Shown one piece after another: positions 47,906-57,691 of a stretch of DNA of 64,000 nt; position 1 is the stretch's first letter; every line of letters begins with the position of its first letter. The translations under genes and the position numbers were made by a program. A model generated the notes under the pieces. It did not search any database. It saw only the letters and a program-made list of their open reading frames with translations, and was not told the DNA's origin. The stretch is from Selenomonas dianae. GTDB taxonomy: Bacteria; Bacillota; Negativicutes; Selenomonadales; Selenomonadaceae. Where the stretch lies: assembly GCF_030644225.1 (NCBI RefSeq), contig NZ_CP128650.1:186001-250000 (forward strand), given 5' to 3'.

Positions 47906-49087
47906 ATGCGACACTATACTTCTGCCGTTTTCGCGCTCCTGTGCATCACCATTTCCCCTGCACCGACGGCGGCATCCGATGTGGCGGCATCACCCCCTGC
48001 GGCGACCGGGATGCAGACCGACGCATCTGTGTCCGCCGCAGATGCGGACACGGTGGCTGATGCAGCACAGACGGCAAAAACACCGCGCGTCGAGTTCTGG
48101 GGCGACTACCGCTGGCTCTATGGCAAGGCGCGCATGGAACTGCCCTCCGTCACGCAGCGGCGCGACGTATTCCTCTCCACGCGCCGCTTCCGCGTTGCTC
48201 CGACCGTCTGCCTCGGCGGCGGATGGAGCATCAGCGGGATGCTTGAGGACATCCGCTATGACAAGGACACGATCGCGGGTGCGCATCGGAATGACCATCA
48301 TCTCTACCTCTCGCGCCTCTTTGTCGAACACGGGAACGGGCATGGTGCGAAGATCCGTGCGGGCAGATTCATATTCACACCGATTGAGGGGAACGTCTTT
48401 GACAAGCGCGTCGAGGGCGTGCGTTGGCGTTACGGCGACAAGAACGTCGGCATGACCTCCATCTTCTACGGGCGTACCGTCGCGCCGACGGGGAATCGGC
48501 GGCGGCGCGGCATCATCCTCGGCTACGAGCGGAACCGGGCAAAGTGGATGGGCGGCGCGTTCTACTACGACATGGACACGGAACTGCCCGCTGTCACGCG
48601 GGCGCAGACGATGAAAGACCCGCTCGCCCTGCACGGCGGCATCGACCATCAGCGCGTCGTGGAGCTGCTTGTGGGACATCGGTTCGACCGCCACCGCAGC
48701 CTCGAACTTGAGTATCTGCACGGGAATGCCCGCACCGACCTCGACCGCTATGACGATGAGGGAAACGGATATGTGGCGACCCTGCGCCTCAGGCAGCGTC
48801 CCGACGTGGAGCGGGCGGGCGACTACGGTGCGTGGATCGCATACTATCATCAGCCGCGTGCGACGTATCTTCATCACGCGATGGACGGCGACCCGACCTT
48901 TTTCGGACGTGCGGGCTTTCGCGGCTGGGGGGCGCGTGCCGACATCATCCTCGCGCGCGGCGTTGCGCTCGCCGTCGAGGGGTACGACCTGCGCCCCGCC
49001 CGCTCCGGCACGCCGCTTCGAATGGGGCGTACGTATGACGGTGCACGGCAGAAGGTGCTCGGGATGAGTCTCACGGCGTATTTTTAA
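47906..49087 (+). CDS. Putative outer-membrane porin-like beta-barrel protein
   Basis: A 393-residue protein with a signal peptide (YTSAVFALLCITISPAPTAA) and a linker rich in Ala and Asp. A run of amphipathic strands follows (VEFWGDYRWLYGKARMEL; GAKIRAGRFIFTPIEGNVFD; RRRRGIILGYERNRAKWMGG), ending in MSLTAYF. The C-terminal Phe is the barrel-assembly signal, so the product belongs in the outer membrane. CGGAGG lies 6 bases before the chosen ATG at 47906. It is divergent from the sensor-kinase-regulator genes; a further in-frame stretch upstream to 47846 is not used. Confidence 0.8.
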   Translation: MRHYTSAVFALLCITISPAPTAASDVAASPPAATGMQTDASVSAADADTVADAAQTAKTPRVEFWGDYRWLYGKARMELPSVTQRRDVFLSTRRFRVAPTVCLGGGWSISGMLEDIRYDKDTIAGAHRNDHHLYLSRLFVEHGNGHGAKIRAGRFIFTPIEGNVFDKRVEGVRWRYGDKNVGMTSIFYGRTVAPTGNRRRRGIILGYERNRAKWMGGAFYYDMDTELPAVTRAQTMKDPLALHGGIDHQRVVELLVGHRFDRHRSLELEYLHGNARTDLDRYDDEGNGYVATLRLRQRPDVERAGDYGAWIAYYHQPRATYLHHAMDGDPTFFGRAGFRGWGARADIILARGVALAVEGYDLRPARSGTPLRMGRTYDGARQKVLGMSLTAYF

Positions 49088-49126
49088 GGAACTGCTGAAT
49101 TTATCAGTGCTTCCTTAAGGAATCGG
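49085..49126. repeat. Dispersed repeat, copy R1
   Basis: Bases 49092-49126 match 51112-51146 with very few changes. With the TAAGGAA before it, this copy forms a hairpin closing on TTCCTTA. It follows the porin-like stop directly. Confidence 0.7.
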
Positions 49127-49133
49127 ACAAAAC

Positions 49134-49184
49134 AAAGAACAGGCTTGCAACGCGGTATTTGCCTTGCAAACCTGTTCTTTTTGT
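49134..49184. terminator. Bidirectional terminator
   Basis: AAAGAACAGGCTTGCAA (49134) pairs with TTGCAAACCTGTTCTTT (49164), with one mismatch, followed by TTTTT; it sits between converging genes. Confidence 0.85.
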
Positions 49185-49198
49185 GTTACAATGCCGCT

Positions 49199-49744
49199 TC
49201 ACTTCCTGTGCAGCCAGATCGCGCGAATGCCGGGGCTGTGCTCGGCGCAGATGTAGAACGCGAGCTGTGCCGTTTCCCCGTCGTAGCAATAGCTGCAGAC
49301 GGGCGGCGCATTGTGACTGCATTTGGGCTTCGGCAGGTAGCCGTATGCCGCCGCAAGATCCTCTGCGGTGCTTTCGAGATGGATGCCGCGCGGCGTCGTA
49401 AAGCGCTGCGCCTCCTCGGACGGGGTTGACAGGTACGCGTTCACGTCGTCCACGCCAAGATGCACGCTGATGACGTGCCAGCCCATGTCCGAGCTGCGGT
49501 ACGTCACGTGGAGTGAGGAGCCGTAGTCCATGGCGTGTATGCCGACATCCGCGCCGTTCCACACCTCCACACCGTCTGCGTAGTGATTGCCCTCGCCGTA
49601 GACCGCCTCGACCTCGGCACGCGTCGCGCCGAGGTGGATGCCGCCGAGCGCCATGTCCTCATCCGTGAGCCCCGCTGCCGCACACAGTCGGGCGGGGATG
49701 AGCAGAATGCATAGGAGCAGGGCGTATCGAAATTTTTTCATCAT
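49199..49744 (-). CDS. Secreted protein of unknown function, 181 aa
   Basis: A 181-residue protein with a signal peptide (KFRYALLLCILLIPARLCAA). A repeated-half layout follows: GGIHLGATRAEVEAVYGEGN near residue 35 and GIHLESTAEDLAAAYGYLPK near residue 120 are similar, as in the small secreted SmpA/BamE-like or DUF4309-like proteins where each half starts with a G-x-x-L-G pattern. Cysteines CSHNAPPVCSYC suggest a disulfide or metal site. It lies 49 bases after the zinc-ribbon gene on the same strand, possibly one operon. Confidence 0.6.
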   Translation of the reverse strand: MMKKFRYALLLCILLIPARLCAAAGLTDEDMALGGIHLGATRAEVEAVYGEGNHYADGVEVWNGADVGIHAMDYGSSLHVTYRSSDMGWHVISVHLGVDDVNAYLSTPSEEAQRFTTPRGIHLESTAEDLAAAYGYLPKPKCSHNAPPVCSYCYDGETAQLAFYICAEHSPGIRAIWLHRK

Positions 49745-49793
49745 GCCCTCCTTTCTCCTGTGAATGAAAACGATGAGAATGCACCGAACTTCT

Positions 49794-51083
49794 TCAGCCT
49801 CCGAACAGCCCGCGCAGACGCTGTACGAAGGATTTTTTCACCACCTGTTCGAGCGGCAGGGCGCGGTGCAGGAACGGCGAGCCGACGCGCTTTACTGCGA
49901 CGGGCGGCGTGCGGACGGTGTGCTCCGTCGACATTGCCTTCGGGTGTGACGGCGCGCGAGAGACATAGCGTTCCTCCCGCCCGTATTGATAGAACAGCGC
50001 CGCCGCCTTGCCCGTCTGCCCGTTCACTGCGATGCGCACCTGTCGCGCTCCGTCCCCGTCCTCTGTGCGCCGATCCAGATAGTAGACGGGCAGCAGGAAG
50101 GTCGCGCTCTTGTGTTTGCGGAAGTTCCGCCCCCAGAGCGCAATTTTTGTCTTTTTTAGATCGAACGTGTCCTTTAGATCGGCGACAAGGCGCTCCGCGA
50201 GGAGATTGTCGATCACATCCGCGCGTGAGGCATTGTTTGCTGTCGCTGCAATGCGGAAAATCCCCTCGGCAAAGGCGGGGTCGAACGGAATCACCGCGCC
50301 GAAATCCCACGGATCGAGCCGATCGAGGAGGTGAATATCATAGAGCGTCGTGTCGGGACACGCCCAGTTGACGATCTCCTCGTACGCCTCAAAATCCCCG
50401 CGATTGCTGTGCGTGGACATCTTGACACTGAGATCGGCGAGTGAGAACGGAATGTAGACCGCCGTCATCTCCGTGCGGATGCGCCGCTCGATGTCCTGCC
50501 CCGCGAATTCCTGCGGGAACTGCTGTGCGAGTACCCGTGCGGCATTCTGCGCCTGCGTCATCGTGACGGAGAACGGAATCGCCTTTTCGGGTACATTCTC
50601 CGCGCCAACCCCCATGATGAACTCCTGTCGATAGCCGCCGGGGCGCACGAGCTCCTCGTCCTCGAACGTATTGTTGCAGTAGCCGCACGTAAAGAAATGC
50701 TGCGTTGACTCGCCCGTGAACTCTCCGCCGCAGAACGGGCATACGAACGTCAGGCGGCAGACTCCTGCGAACGCTGCCGTCGTCGTTTCGTCCCAGAGCG
50801 TGAGCTTGCCCGCCACACTGTTTTGACGGTATTTTTGACTGAGAACCCGCGCATCGTGCGGATCGACCCCCGTCATCACCTCCACGTGCCCGAGCTTCAT
50901 CGCACCGTCAACGATCTGCACGGGCTTGTGACGGAACGTGATCGGCGAGGTCCAAAAGACCTGCTCGTTCGTCCACGGAACCGCCGTGCCGCAGAACGCG
51001 CAGACATACGCCGCCGTCTTTTGGTCGGAGTACATCGCCCCGCCGCAGTTTTGGCACTGTATTGCCCGAACTACCTCCGGCAT
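49794..51083 (-). CDS. Zinc-ribbon protein of unknown function, 429 aa
   Basis: A cytoplasmic protein of 429 residues with two zinc ribbons at the N-terminus: IQCQNCGGAMYSDQKTAAYV then CAFCGTAVPW (residues 8-40), and FVCPFCGGEFTGE with FTCGYCNN (near 115-140). The remaining 280 residues are alpha-beta without a motif I know (VYIPFSLADLSVKMSTHSNR; FDLKKTKIALWGRNFRKHKS). Similar proteins annotated only as TFIIB-type zinc ribbon are found in Firmicutes. The role is unknown. Confidence 0.65.
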   Translation of the reverse strand: MPEVVRAIQCQNCGGAMYSDQKTAAYVCAFCGTAVPWTNEQVFWTSPITFRHKPVQIVDGAMKLGHVEVMTGVDPHDARVLSQKYRQNSVAGKLTLWDETTTAAFAGVCRLTFVCPFCGGEFTGESTQHFFTCGYCNNTFEDEELVRPGGYRQEFIMGVGAENVPEKAIPFSVTMTQAQNAARVLAQQFPQEFAGQDIERRIRTEMTAVYIPFSLADLSVKMSTHSNRGDFEAYEEIVNWACPDTTLYDIHLLDRLDPWDFGAVIPFDPAFAEGIFRIAATANNASRADVIDNLLAERLVADLKDTFDLKKTKIALWGRNFRKHKSATFLLPVYYLDRRTEDGDGARQVRIAVNGQTGKAAALFYQYGREERYVSRAPSHPKAMSTEHTVRTPPVAVKRVGSPFLHRALPLEQVVKKSFVQRLRGLFGG

Positions 51084-51111
51084 AAGATCACCGCCTTTTG
51101 ATCCATATATT

Positions 51112-51306
51112 CTGCTGAATTTATCCGTGCTTCCTTAAGGAATCGCTGATAAAATGAAATCCGTCAGATTGGTGCAGATTTTTCGTTCGATCAAGGAGAC
51201 AAACCGGACGCATAGTCGTTGCGCTATGTGGAGGATTTGTCGACACAGAGAGGGCGAAAAAGATGCGCCAAGGTGATGGCGTTGAATTTATCCGTGCTTC
51301 CTTAAG
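51112..51306. repeat. Dispersed repeat element, copies R2-R3, about 195 bp
   Basis: A 24-base sequence beginning TGAATTTATCCGTGCTTCC is exactly repeated at 51116-51139 and 51283-51306, bracketing some 145 bases without a reading frame. Parts recur at 49092-49126 and 63214-63268 (GCTGATAAAAT, CAGATTGGTGCAGA). It looks like a small non-autonomous repeat or the remnant of one. No transposase is present. Confidence 0.7.
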
Positions 51307-51330
51307 TTTAACATAAAAAATTTCCTCTGT

Positions 51331-51355
51331 AACCTGTCATATATGACAGGTTTTC
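51331..51355 (+). terminator. Palindromic hairpin before the lipoprotein gene
   Basis: AACCTGTCATATATGACAGG and TT form a perfect 11-base palindrome followed by TTTTC. It could be a terminator or an operator. A TATAAT at about 51425 further right may drive the lipoprotein gene. Confidence 0.5.
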
Positions 51356-51495
51356 ATAAAAATTGGACAAATTTCGTACATGGGTGGGAGGAAAATGAAA
51401 TACAAATGAAGAATGGTTTATCATATAATCATCGTATGCAGAAAAACTTTTCAAAAATGGGAAAAGGCCAATGCGAGCAAAATGGGGGGATGGCA

Positions 51496-53034
51496 ATGAA
51501 GAAACGGTTGCTTTTGTGCATGGCATTTGTACTACTTGCCCTTGCGGGCGGCTGTGGTGAGAACCGTGTGGACGAGGATCATGGAGCGCGGATCGTCTAT
51601 GGGTCGAGGGACTACGAGCAGATCAATCCTCTTCGGAACGAGTACGGGGTGATCGACCAGCTGCTCTTTGACGGGCTGATGCGGCGGGATGTGACGGGGG
51701 AGACGGTGCCGGGACTGGCGGAGTCGTACGAATACGATCCGGAGACCTATACCTATGTATTCCGGCTGCGTGACGGCGTGTTCTGGCACGATGGGAAGCC
51801 GCTGCGTGCGGCGGATGTGAAATTCACCATCGAGGCGATCCGGAATCCGATGACGGATTCGCTCAATGCGCAGAACTTCGAGGATGTGCGCGAGATCACC
51901 GAGATCGACGACAAGACCGTACGCATCCGTCTGTCCGCGCCGAACGCCGCCTTCCTCGACTACATGGTGCAGCCGATCCTGCCCGCACATCTCTTGGCGG
52001 GGCGGGATCTGAGGACGACAGGATTCTTCCGCAGCCCTGTCGGCACGGGTCCCTTCCGGCTCGATCATTGGGAGGCGGGAAAGGAAATCGTCCTCGCGCG
52101 CAACGAGGACTACTATCGCGGCGCACCGAAGATCGACAGCTTCGTATTCAAGATCATCGAGGATGATGTTGCGGAGGCGCAGGCACTTGCGGACGGAAAG
52201 ATCGACGCGGCGCATCTCGCTCCGACGAATGCAGCGCAGTTCATGGGGAATCCCGCCTACCATTGCTATGATATGAAGACGGCGGACTACCGCGCGATCC
52301 TGTTCAACTTCGCGCATCCCTACTGGCAGCGGAACCGTGACCTCATCCCTGCGATCTCCTATGCGATCGACCGACAGGCGCTCATCGACAAGGCACTGCT
52401 CGGCTATGGAATACCGGCGTACGGCCCCTTGCAGCGCAGCGTCTACAACAATCCGAACGTGGAGCGCTACGACTACAACCCCGCAAAGGCGCAGCAGCTC
52501 CTTGAGGCGGCGGGCTGCACGAGGGGGAGTGACGGCTACTATATGCGCGGCGGCGAGGAGGTCGGCTTCCGGCTCACCGTGCGGAACGATAATTTCGCCC
52601 GCATCGAGATCATCAATGCCGCAGCGGAGCAGCTGTGCGCCGCCGGCATCCACTGCACAGTGGAGACTCCGGCAAAGATCGATTGGGACGGACAGATGGC
52701 GTACCTCATCGGCTGGGGCAGTGCGCTCGATGCAGACGTGCATACATACAAGGTATTTGCAACGAATGGGAAAGCGAATGACGGTCACTACGCGAACGCA
52801 CGCGTTGATGAATATCTCGTGGCGGCGCGGCGTACGAGCGACCCCGCCGAGCGGATGCGGCTCTATGGCCTGTTTCAGGAGGAACTGGCAAAGGATCCGC
52901 CCTATGTGTTCCTCTGCTACATTGACACTGTCTATGTGATGCGTACACGCGTGCACGGCGTCGCGGAGAACAACGTGCTCGGGCATCGCGCCATCGGCTT
53001 CTTTGCGAATGTCAACGAGTGGACGGTGGATTGA
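51496..53034 (+). CDS. Peptide/nickel-type ABC transporter solute-binding lipoprotein
   Basis: A 512-residue SBP_bac_5 (DppA/OppA/NikA) family protein. A lipoprotein signal (KKRLLLCMAFVLLALAGGCG, Cys in LAGGC) is followed by the family hallmark TVPGLAESYEYDPETYTYVF and LRDGVFWHDGKPLRAADVKF (near residues 75-115). It captures peptides or a metal chelate in the periplasm. No permease or ATPase genes lie near, so it is an orphan that must use a transporter encoded elsewhere. The ATG at 51496 follows GGGGGG. Confidence 0.9.
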   Translation: MKKRLLLCMAFVLLALAGGCGENRVDEDHGARIVYGSRDYEQINPLRNEYGVIDQLLFDGLMRRDVTGETVPGLAESYEYDPETYTYVFRLRDGVFWHDGKPLRAADVKFTIEAIRNPMTDSLNAQNFEDVREITEIDDKTVRIRLSAPNAAFLDYMVQPILPAHLLAGRDLRTTGFFRSPVGTGPFRLDHWEAGKEIVLARNEDYYRGAPKIDSFVFKIIEDDVAEAQALADGKIDAAHLAPTNAAQFMGNPAYHCYDMKTADYRAILFNFAHPYWQRNRDLIPAISYAIDRQALIDKALLGYGIPAYGPLQRSVYNNPNVERYDYNPAKAQQLLEAAGCTRGSDGYYMRGGEEVGFRLTVRNDNFARIEIINAAAEQLCAAGIHCTVETPAKIDWDGQMAYLIGWGSALDADVHTYKVFATNGKANDGHYANARVDEYLVAARRTSDPAERMRLYGLFQEELAKDPPYVFLCYIDTVYVMRTRVHGVAENNVLGHRAIGFFANVNEWTVD

Positions 53035-53186
53035 GTGGAAGGCGTCTGTGGGCGAACGTGTAGACCGTGCAGGTGGTGGAAGGGATGGCAAATTGTTCTT
53101 GAGCACCGGGAGGTGAACTGCTTCTTGTACCGACTTGAATAGAACTTGCCGTTTTTCGTTGAAGCGTAATTTCAGAGGTGATGTTC

Positions 53187-54206
53187 ATGCAATTGAAATT
53201 GAAGAAAGCGCAACACTATGTATTTCAAAGTTATTTGCAAGCATGGTGTGATGCTGATAAGAAACTATGGTGTTTGAGAAACCGTAATGTTTTTAAATCC
53301 GGAACACATAATATAGCGCAACAAAGATATTTTTATGAAATTGAACCGTGGAGTGAAGCAGAGATAAAGTTTTATAAGCTTTATATTTCCAATCAGAGGG
53401 AATGGGTTCAAAAAGCATTGATGGAACACTTGCGCGTATATCAATACCCCTTTGAAGCAGAAAAACGACTGGATAACTTGCGCAAAGGATTGTTGGCTCA
53501 CATAAATTGCGCCGAGAATAGTGGGCGGTTGGAAGAAATAGAAAGCAGTTTTGCCGATATGCAGAAGGGGCTGGATGCGGCTAAGAAAAATATGACTGAG
53601 GAATTTTATAGCGATATAGAAGGGCAGGCTGTTGCTTGGCTCAAAAGCTTACAACAGCATGATATGTCATTTTATACAGGAAAGGATTTTGAGGATTTTA
53701 TAAACTTTATAGGAATACAATATTTCAGAACAAAGAAGATGAGTGATCACTTCATCAATGTGATGGAACAGGGGATAAAAGATCCTCAAATGTTTACCTT
53801 TTGCAAAAACCATGATATTGATCCTCAACAAATAAATCCTCGCCATTTTGTACATATGTTAGTGTGGCAATACCAAGGGGCTTTGATAGATCACCTTATA
53901 CGCCATAAACCACATATGACCTTGCTTATTAACAAAAATTCAACAGGATTCCTTACATCTGATCAACCAATAATAAACATAAAAGCCGATTATAAAAATA
54001 AAAATAAAGAGCCAAAAGATTTGATTTTATATTTCCCCGTATCGCCTGATGTTGCAATTACAATCAATGACAATAACGACTTGGATAAAATCCAAGTAGA
54101 TGAACCAGTGGTTCAGAAATACAATAAATTTATCGTAGATGCGTCTCACGAATCAATTTTTGGAGACAGCCCCGAATTACTACGTGATATAATAAAAAAC
54201 ATATAG
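53187..54206 (+). CDS. DUF4238 domain protein, AT-rich
   Basis: A 339-residue cytoplasmic protein. KAQHYVFQSYLQAWCDADKK near the start (QHYVP/QxYL pattern) and TLLINKNSTGFLTSDQPIIN near residue 240 are the DUF4238 hallmarks. The molecular function is unknown. It is strongly AT-rich with codon use unlike its neighbours, and it stands alone, which suggests recent gain. Starts at 53178 (GTG) and 53181 are also possible; AGAGGTGATGTTC precedes the chosen ATG. Defence or stress roles are guesses. Confidence 0.75.
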   Translation: MQLKLKKAQHYVFQSYLQAWCDADKKLWCLRNRNVFKSGTHNIAQQRYFYEIEPWSEAEIKFYKLYISNQREWVQKALMEHLRVYQYPFEAEKRLDNLRKGLLAHINCAENSGRLEEIESSFADMQKGLDAAKKNMTEEFYSDIEGQAVAWLKSLQQHDMSFYTGKDFEDFINFIGIQYFRTKKMSDHFINVMEQGIKDPQMFTFCKNHDIDPQQINPRHFVHMLVWQYQGALIDHLIRHKPHMTLLINKNSTGFLTSDQPIINIKADYKNKNKEPKDLILYFPVSPDVAITINDNNDLDKIQVDEPVVQKYNKFIVDASHESIFGDSPELLRDIIKNI

Positions 54207-54287
54207 CGATACGATATATCGCTTCTGAGCGTAATGTTTTTCAGGTGAAATTTCGTGGAAGGCGTTGGCATTCAGCCCTGCACAAAC

Positions 54288-54316
54288 AAATCCCCCGCCA
54301 CGCTGTGACGGGGGAT
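54288..54316 (-). terminator. Terminator of the aldolase gene
   Basis: AATCCCCCG (54288) pairs with CGGGGGATT (54308). In the minus-strand RNA it is followed by TGTTTGT. Confidence 0.75.
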
Positions 54317-54361
54317 TGTTCGTGAGAATATGGGGGAAATGACAGCTCCGTCAGGTGTGCA

Positions 54362-55249
54362 TCAGGTGATGGATGCCTGATAGATGCTGTCGATTGCCTT
54401 CTTGAGGATGGTGTTGAACTCCTCGTCGCTCTGCGTAAAGCGCAGATCCTGCGCGAGGGCGCGGGAGAAGCTGGCGATGAGCCCGTGGTTGCGTGCGAGC
54501 TTTTCGTTCGCGTCGTCCATGGTATAGCCGCCGCTGAGGGCGACGATACGGACGACGTTTGCATCCTTCATGAGGTCGGCATAGAGGTTGTCAACGGTCG
54601 GGATGGTGACCTTGAACATGATCTTTGCACCCTCATGGAGCTTTGCAACGTACTCCTTCATGATGCCGTGCATGATCTCCTCTGCCTTTGCCTTGTCGGG
54701 GCAGTGGATGTCGACTTCGGGTTCGAGGATGGGGACGAGCCCCTTGTGTGCGATCTGCATTCCGATGACAAACTGCTGGTCGATGATGGCGCGGATGCCC
54801 GCTTCGTTTGCCTGTTTGATGACGGAGCGCATTTTCGTGCCGAAGATGTGGCGCTCATTTGCGCGGTCAAGCAGTGCGTCGAGCCCCGGGATCGGCTTCA
54901 TGAGCTGCACGCCGTCCTTCTCATCGGCGAGTCCCTTGTCGACTTTGAGGAAGGGGATGATGCCCTTCTTCTCCCAAAGGTAGTCGGCGGTGTAGAGGTC
55001 GTCGATCTTGCGATCCATTGTGTTCTCGAAGAGGATTGCCGCAAGGATCCGGCTCTTGTCGAACGAGGGGCTCTTGATGATGCGCGTACGCATCTCATGG
55101 ACGCGCGTGAACATTTCCTCTTCGCCGTGATAGGCACTCTCGTCCACGCCGTATGCCTTGAGCGCCTTCGGAGTGGAGCCGCCGCTCTGGTCGAGTGCGG
55201 CGATAAAGCCTTTGTCTTCGGTCATACGTTTGAGTTGTTCCTGATTCAT
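54362..55249 (-). CDS. fda: Fructose-bisphosphate aldolase class I
   Basis: Cleaves fructose 1,6-bisphosphate by a Schiff-base mechanism. The protein is 295 residues. [20 protein letters not shown] (residues 15-34) is the N-terminal signature, and the class I core runs through [40 protein letters not shown] (near residue 155) and [20 protein letters not shown]. The Schiff-base Lys is probably in [19 protein letters not shown] (near 215). GGAGGTATGTCC precedes the ATG. It is a host housekeeping gene with its own terminator. Confidence 0.93.
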   Translation of the reverse strand: MNQEQLKRMTEDKGFIAALDQSGGSTPKALKAYGVDESAYHGEEEMFTRVHEMRTRIIKSPSFDKSRILAAILFENTMDRKIDDLYTADYLWEKKGIIPFLKVDKGLADEKDGVQLMKPIPGLDALLDRANERHIFGTKMRSVIKQANEAGIRAIIDQQFVIGMQIAHKGLVPILEPEVDIHCPDKAKAEEIMHGIMKEYVAKLHEGAKIMFKVTIPTVDNLYADLMKDANVVRIVALSGGYTMDDANEKLARNHGLIASFSRALAQDLRFTQSDEEFNTILKKAIDSIYQASIT

Positions 55250-55455
55250 TGGACATACCTCCTGTTGTATGAAAACATGAGAGGGGAAGAACCCCGTTGA
55301 ATACTGTTTTTATTATAGCGCAAATGAGATACAAAATCAATTATAATTGTACGGCTTATCAAAAAAATGGGTACGGCATCCGTGTGCCGTCTTGACCCGC
55401 ACGGTGAAATGTCGTAAGGTGGCAGTATGGCAAACAGGAGGGAGGATTTGGCGGC

Positions 55456-56265
55456 ATGAGCCTGTACCATCTGATTCAGGAAAAAATCTTTGATACTTAC
55501 GAGGACTGGTGCTTGAAGTGCAGTTCGATGAACCGTCACGGCTTTCATATCGTGGGGATTGAGAATGAATTGAAGTCCATGCGGGACGGGACGAATATGT
55601 TTGTGGAGATCTGCCCGCCGCAGGCGGTGGGGGGCTGTACGTCGATGAAGGCGTTCGGTGGGAAGTCTGCCGGTCAGGTGGTGCTCACGCTGGAAATCGG
55701 CGGGAAGAAGTATCGCCGCACGGAGCTTTCCTATGATGATGCGGCACAGATCATGAAGGCTTTCGTGCAAAAAAGAATGCTCCCCGATGTCGGGGAATAT
55801 GAACCGACACAAGACGAGCCGCAAGCGATGGCGGACGCATTCGCTGCGCTTGCCCATATCCTGCGCGTGGATGCCGTAGATACGAAGCAGCTGCGGAAAA
55901 AGTTACAGGCGAAGGGCACGGCGGGGGTGGATGACGCATGGGAGGCACTTTGCAAAAAACTGGTACGCAGCGGCAGGGCAGTGGCGCTTGACTGGAAGAG
56001 CGAGCGGGAGGATTTTGTCGCTGCCGTGCAGTCGCTGACAGTAGGCACGGGACTTGCTGTTGACGGGGATATGCTCGGTGAGACGGACGGGATTCCTGTC
56101 TGGAGCAAGATGGTGAATGCGATGTGGAGGGATCATATTCTTGCCGCGATGGATATGAACAGCGAGGACTATGTTCTGCTTGTTTTGACAAGGGCAGATT
56201 TTGTGCGTGCGGCAGAATGTGCACGCGTTCTCCTGCACCGAATTGCACGGGCGGAGGAGATGTGA
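55456..56265 (+). CDS. Hypothetical cytoplasmic protein, 269 aa
   Basis: A 269-residue protein without signal peptide or membrane helix. ENELKSMRDGTNMFVEICPP and the C-terminal block DRDILAAMDMNSEDYVLLVL-like (AMDMNSEDYVLLVLTRADFV) then ECARVLLHRIARAEEM suggest an alpha-beta protein similar to DUF6630-type hypothetical proteins. I am not sure of the family. GGAGGGAGG lies upstream of the ATG. It precedes the diguanylate cyclase by 128 bases. Confidence 0.6.
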   Translation: MSLYHLIQEKIFDTYEDWCLKCSSMNRHGFHIVGIENELKSMRDGTNMFVEICPPQAVGGCTSMKAFGGKSAGQVVLTLEIGGKKYRRTELSYDDAAQIMKAFVQKRMLPDVGEYEPTQDEPQAMADAFAALAHILRVDAVDTKQLRKKLQAKGTAGVDDAWEALCKKLVRSGRAVALDWKSEREDFVAAVQSLTVGTGLAVDGDMLGETDGIPVWSKMVNAMWRDHILAAMDMNSEDYVLLVLTRADFVRAAECARVLLHRIARAEEM

Positions 56266-56393
56266 GGCGATCAAGCAAGGAGCCGCCGCACAAGTTGTGT
56301 GAAAAAATTTATGAAATCTCTTTTCTTTTTCTTACAAATGTCCTATTATATAATGTAAGAAAGTATTTTGTATCGTTTTCCTGTAAGGGAGAG

Positions 56394-57674
56394 ATGAATT
56401 TGTATCATGTCCGGCTAAAGATTGCCCTCATCGGCGTGGAGGAAGATAAGGCGGATGTCTGGAAGGGGATCGCCCCCAAGGAGCGTTTTCATCACAGCTT
56501 TTATACGATCGCGCAGGAAGATGAGCTGATTCGGGAGTTGGCGGATGAGGAGCAGTTGCTCATCATCATGGATAAAAAATGTTTCCTGTCGCCGTATATG
56601 GTTCGTAAAACGATGCCGACGCATGACAGTCTGTTGATTCTGTGTGCGGACAATCCGGAGCAGCTGGTGCGTGAGGACTATGATGCGGTCGATGAGATCT
56701 GGTTGAACGATGGCGCGGCACTGGCGCGGTTTTATTTCAACAATGTTCTGACGCGCATGGCCGATGCCAAGCGTGCTTGGTTGCAGGAAACGTGGCTGCA
56801 GGCGACGATCAACACGCTCCCCGATATGATTTGGTTCAAGGATATGAAGGGCATACACCTCGAAGTGAACGATGCGTTTTGTACGGCGGTCGCGAAGGAA
56901 AAGGAGAATGTCAGAGGGCGGGATCATTACTATATTTGGGATATTCCGAAGGAGGTCTACGAGGCGAGCGACTATGTCTGCGTTGAGACGGAGGATGAAG
57001 TCATCGCCGCGCGGCAAACCTGCCTGTTTGATGAAGAGGTCATGAAGGCGGACGGCAGCCTCAGCAAGCTCAAGACGTATAAAACGCCGATTTTCGACGG
57101 AGATACGATCATCGGCACGGTCGGCATTGCCCGTGATGTGACGAAGGAATACGAGTATCAGCAGAATATCATCTACATGGCGCTGCATGACCAGCTCACG
57201 GGACTGGCGAACCGCCGTCAGCTGGATGACTTTCTGTCCAAATTGGAGACCAATGAAATGGTGGTCGCCTGTCTCGATCTGGATCATTTCAAGTCGGTGA
57301 ACGATACGTATGGGCATATGGCGGGCGATGAGGCGCTCATCCGAACCTCCGATCTGCTCAAAAAGCATTTCCCCGATACGCTGAATGTTCGTCTCGGCGG
57401 CGATGAGTTCCTCATCATATTCACCGATGGCGTGGTGAGCGAGAATATTCCGAGCCGGATGCAGGCGTTTCTTGATGATTTCTTTGAAGCGTTCAAAGAG
57501 GACAAGCGCTTTGGCATTTTGTCGGCCAGTGCGGGCATTGCCGAGGGGAAGGTCGGGCATGGCTCGTTCGATCTGCTGCTGCAGAAAGCGGATGAGGCGC
57601 TGTACGAGGCGAAGGAGAGCGGGCGGGGGCGCTATGTGATCAGCCGCCGCGATGAGCATGAAGTGATCCGCTGA
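56394..57674 (+). CDS. Diguanylate cyclase with PAS domain
   Basis: Makes cyclic di-GMP from two GTP. The protein is 426 residues: an N-terminal receiver-like region without the phospho-Asp (residues 1-130), a PAS domain (NTLPDMIWFKDMKGIHLEVN then DAFCTAVAKEKENV, about 145-265) and a GGDEF domain (HDQLTGLANRRQLDDFLSKL; CLDLDHFKSVNDTYGHMAGD; VRLGGDEFLIIFTDG near residue 340). The active-site GGDEF is intact. No RxxD inhibitory site is obvious before it. The ATG at 56394 follows AAGGGAGAG; the longer open frame upstream is rejected. Confidence 0.92.
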   Translation: MNLYHVRLKIALIGVEEDKADVWKGIAPKERFHHSFYTIAQEDELIRELADEEQLLIIMDKKCFLSPYMVRKTMPTHDSLLILCADNPEQLVREDYDAVDEIWLNDGAALARFYFNNVLTRMADAKRAWLQETWLQATINTLPDMIWFKDMKGIHLEVNDAFCTAVAKEKENVRGRDHYYIWDIPKEVYEASDYVCVETEDEVIAARQTCLFDEEVMKADGSLSKLKTYKTPIFDGDTIIGTVGIARDVTKEYEYQQNIIYMALHDQLTGLANRRQLDDFLSKLETNEMVVACLDLDHFKSVNDTYGHMAGDEALIRTSDLLKKHFPDTLNVRLGGDEFLIIFTDGVVSENIPSRMQAFLDDFFEAFKEDKRFGILSASAGIAEGKVGHGSFDLLLQKADEALYEAKESGRGRYVISRRDEHEVIR

Positions 57675-57691
57675 AAATATTTGCTGCACAC

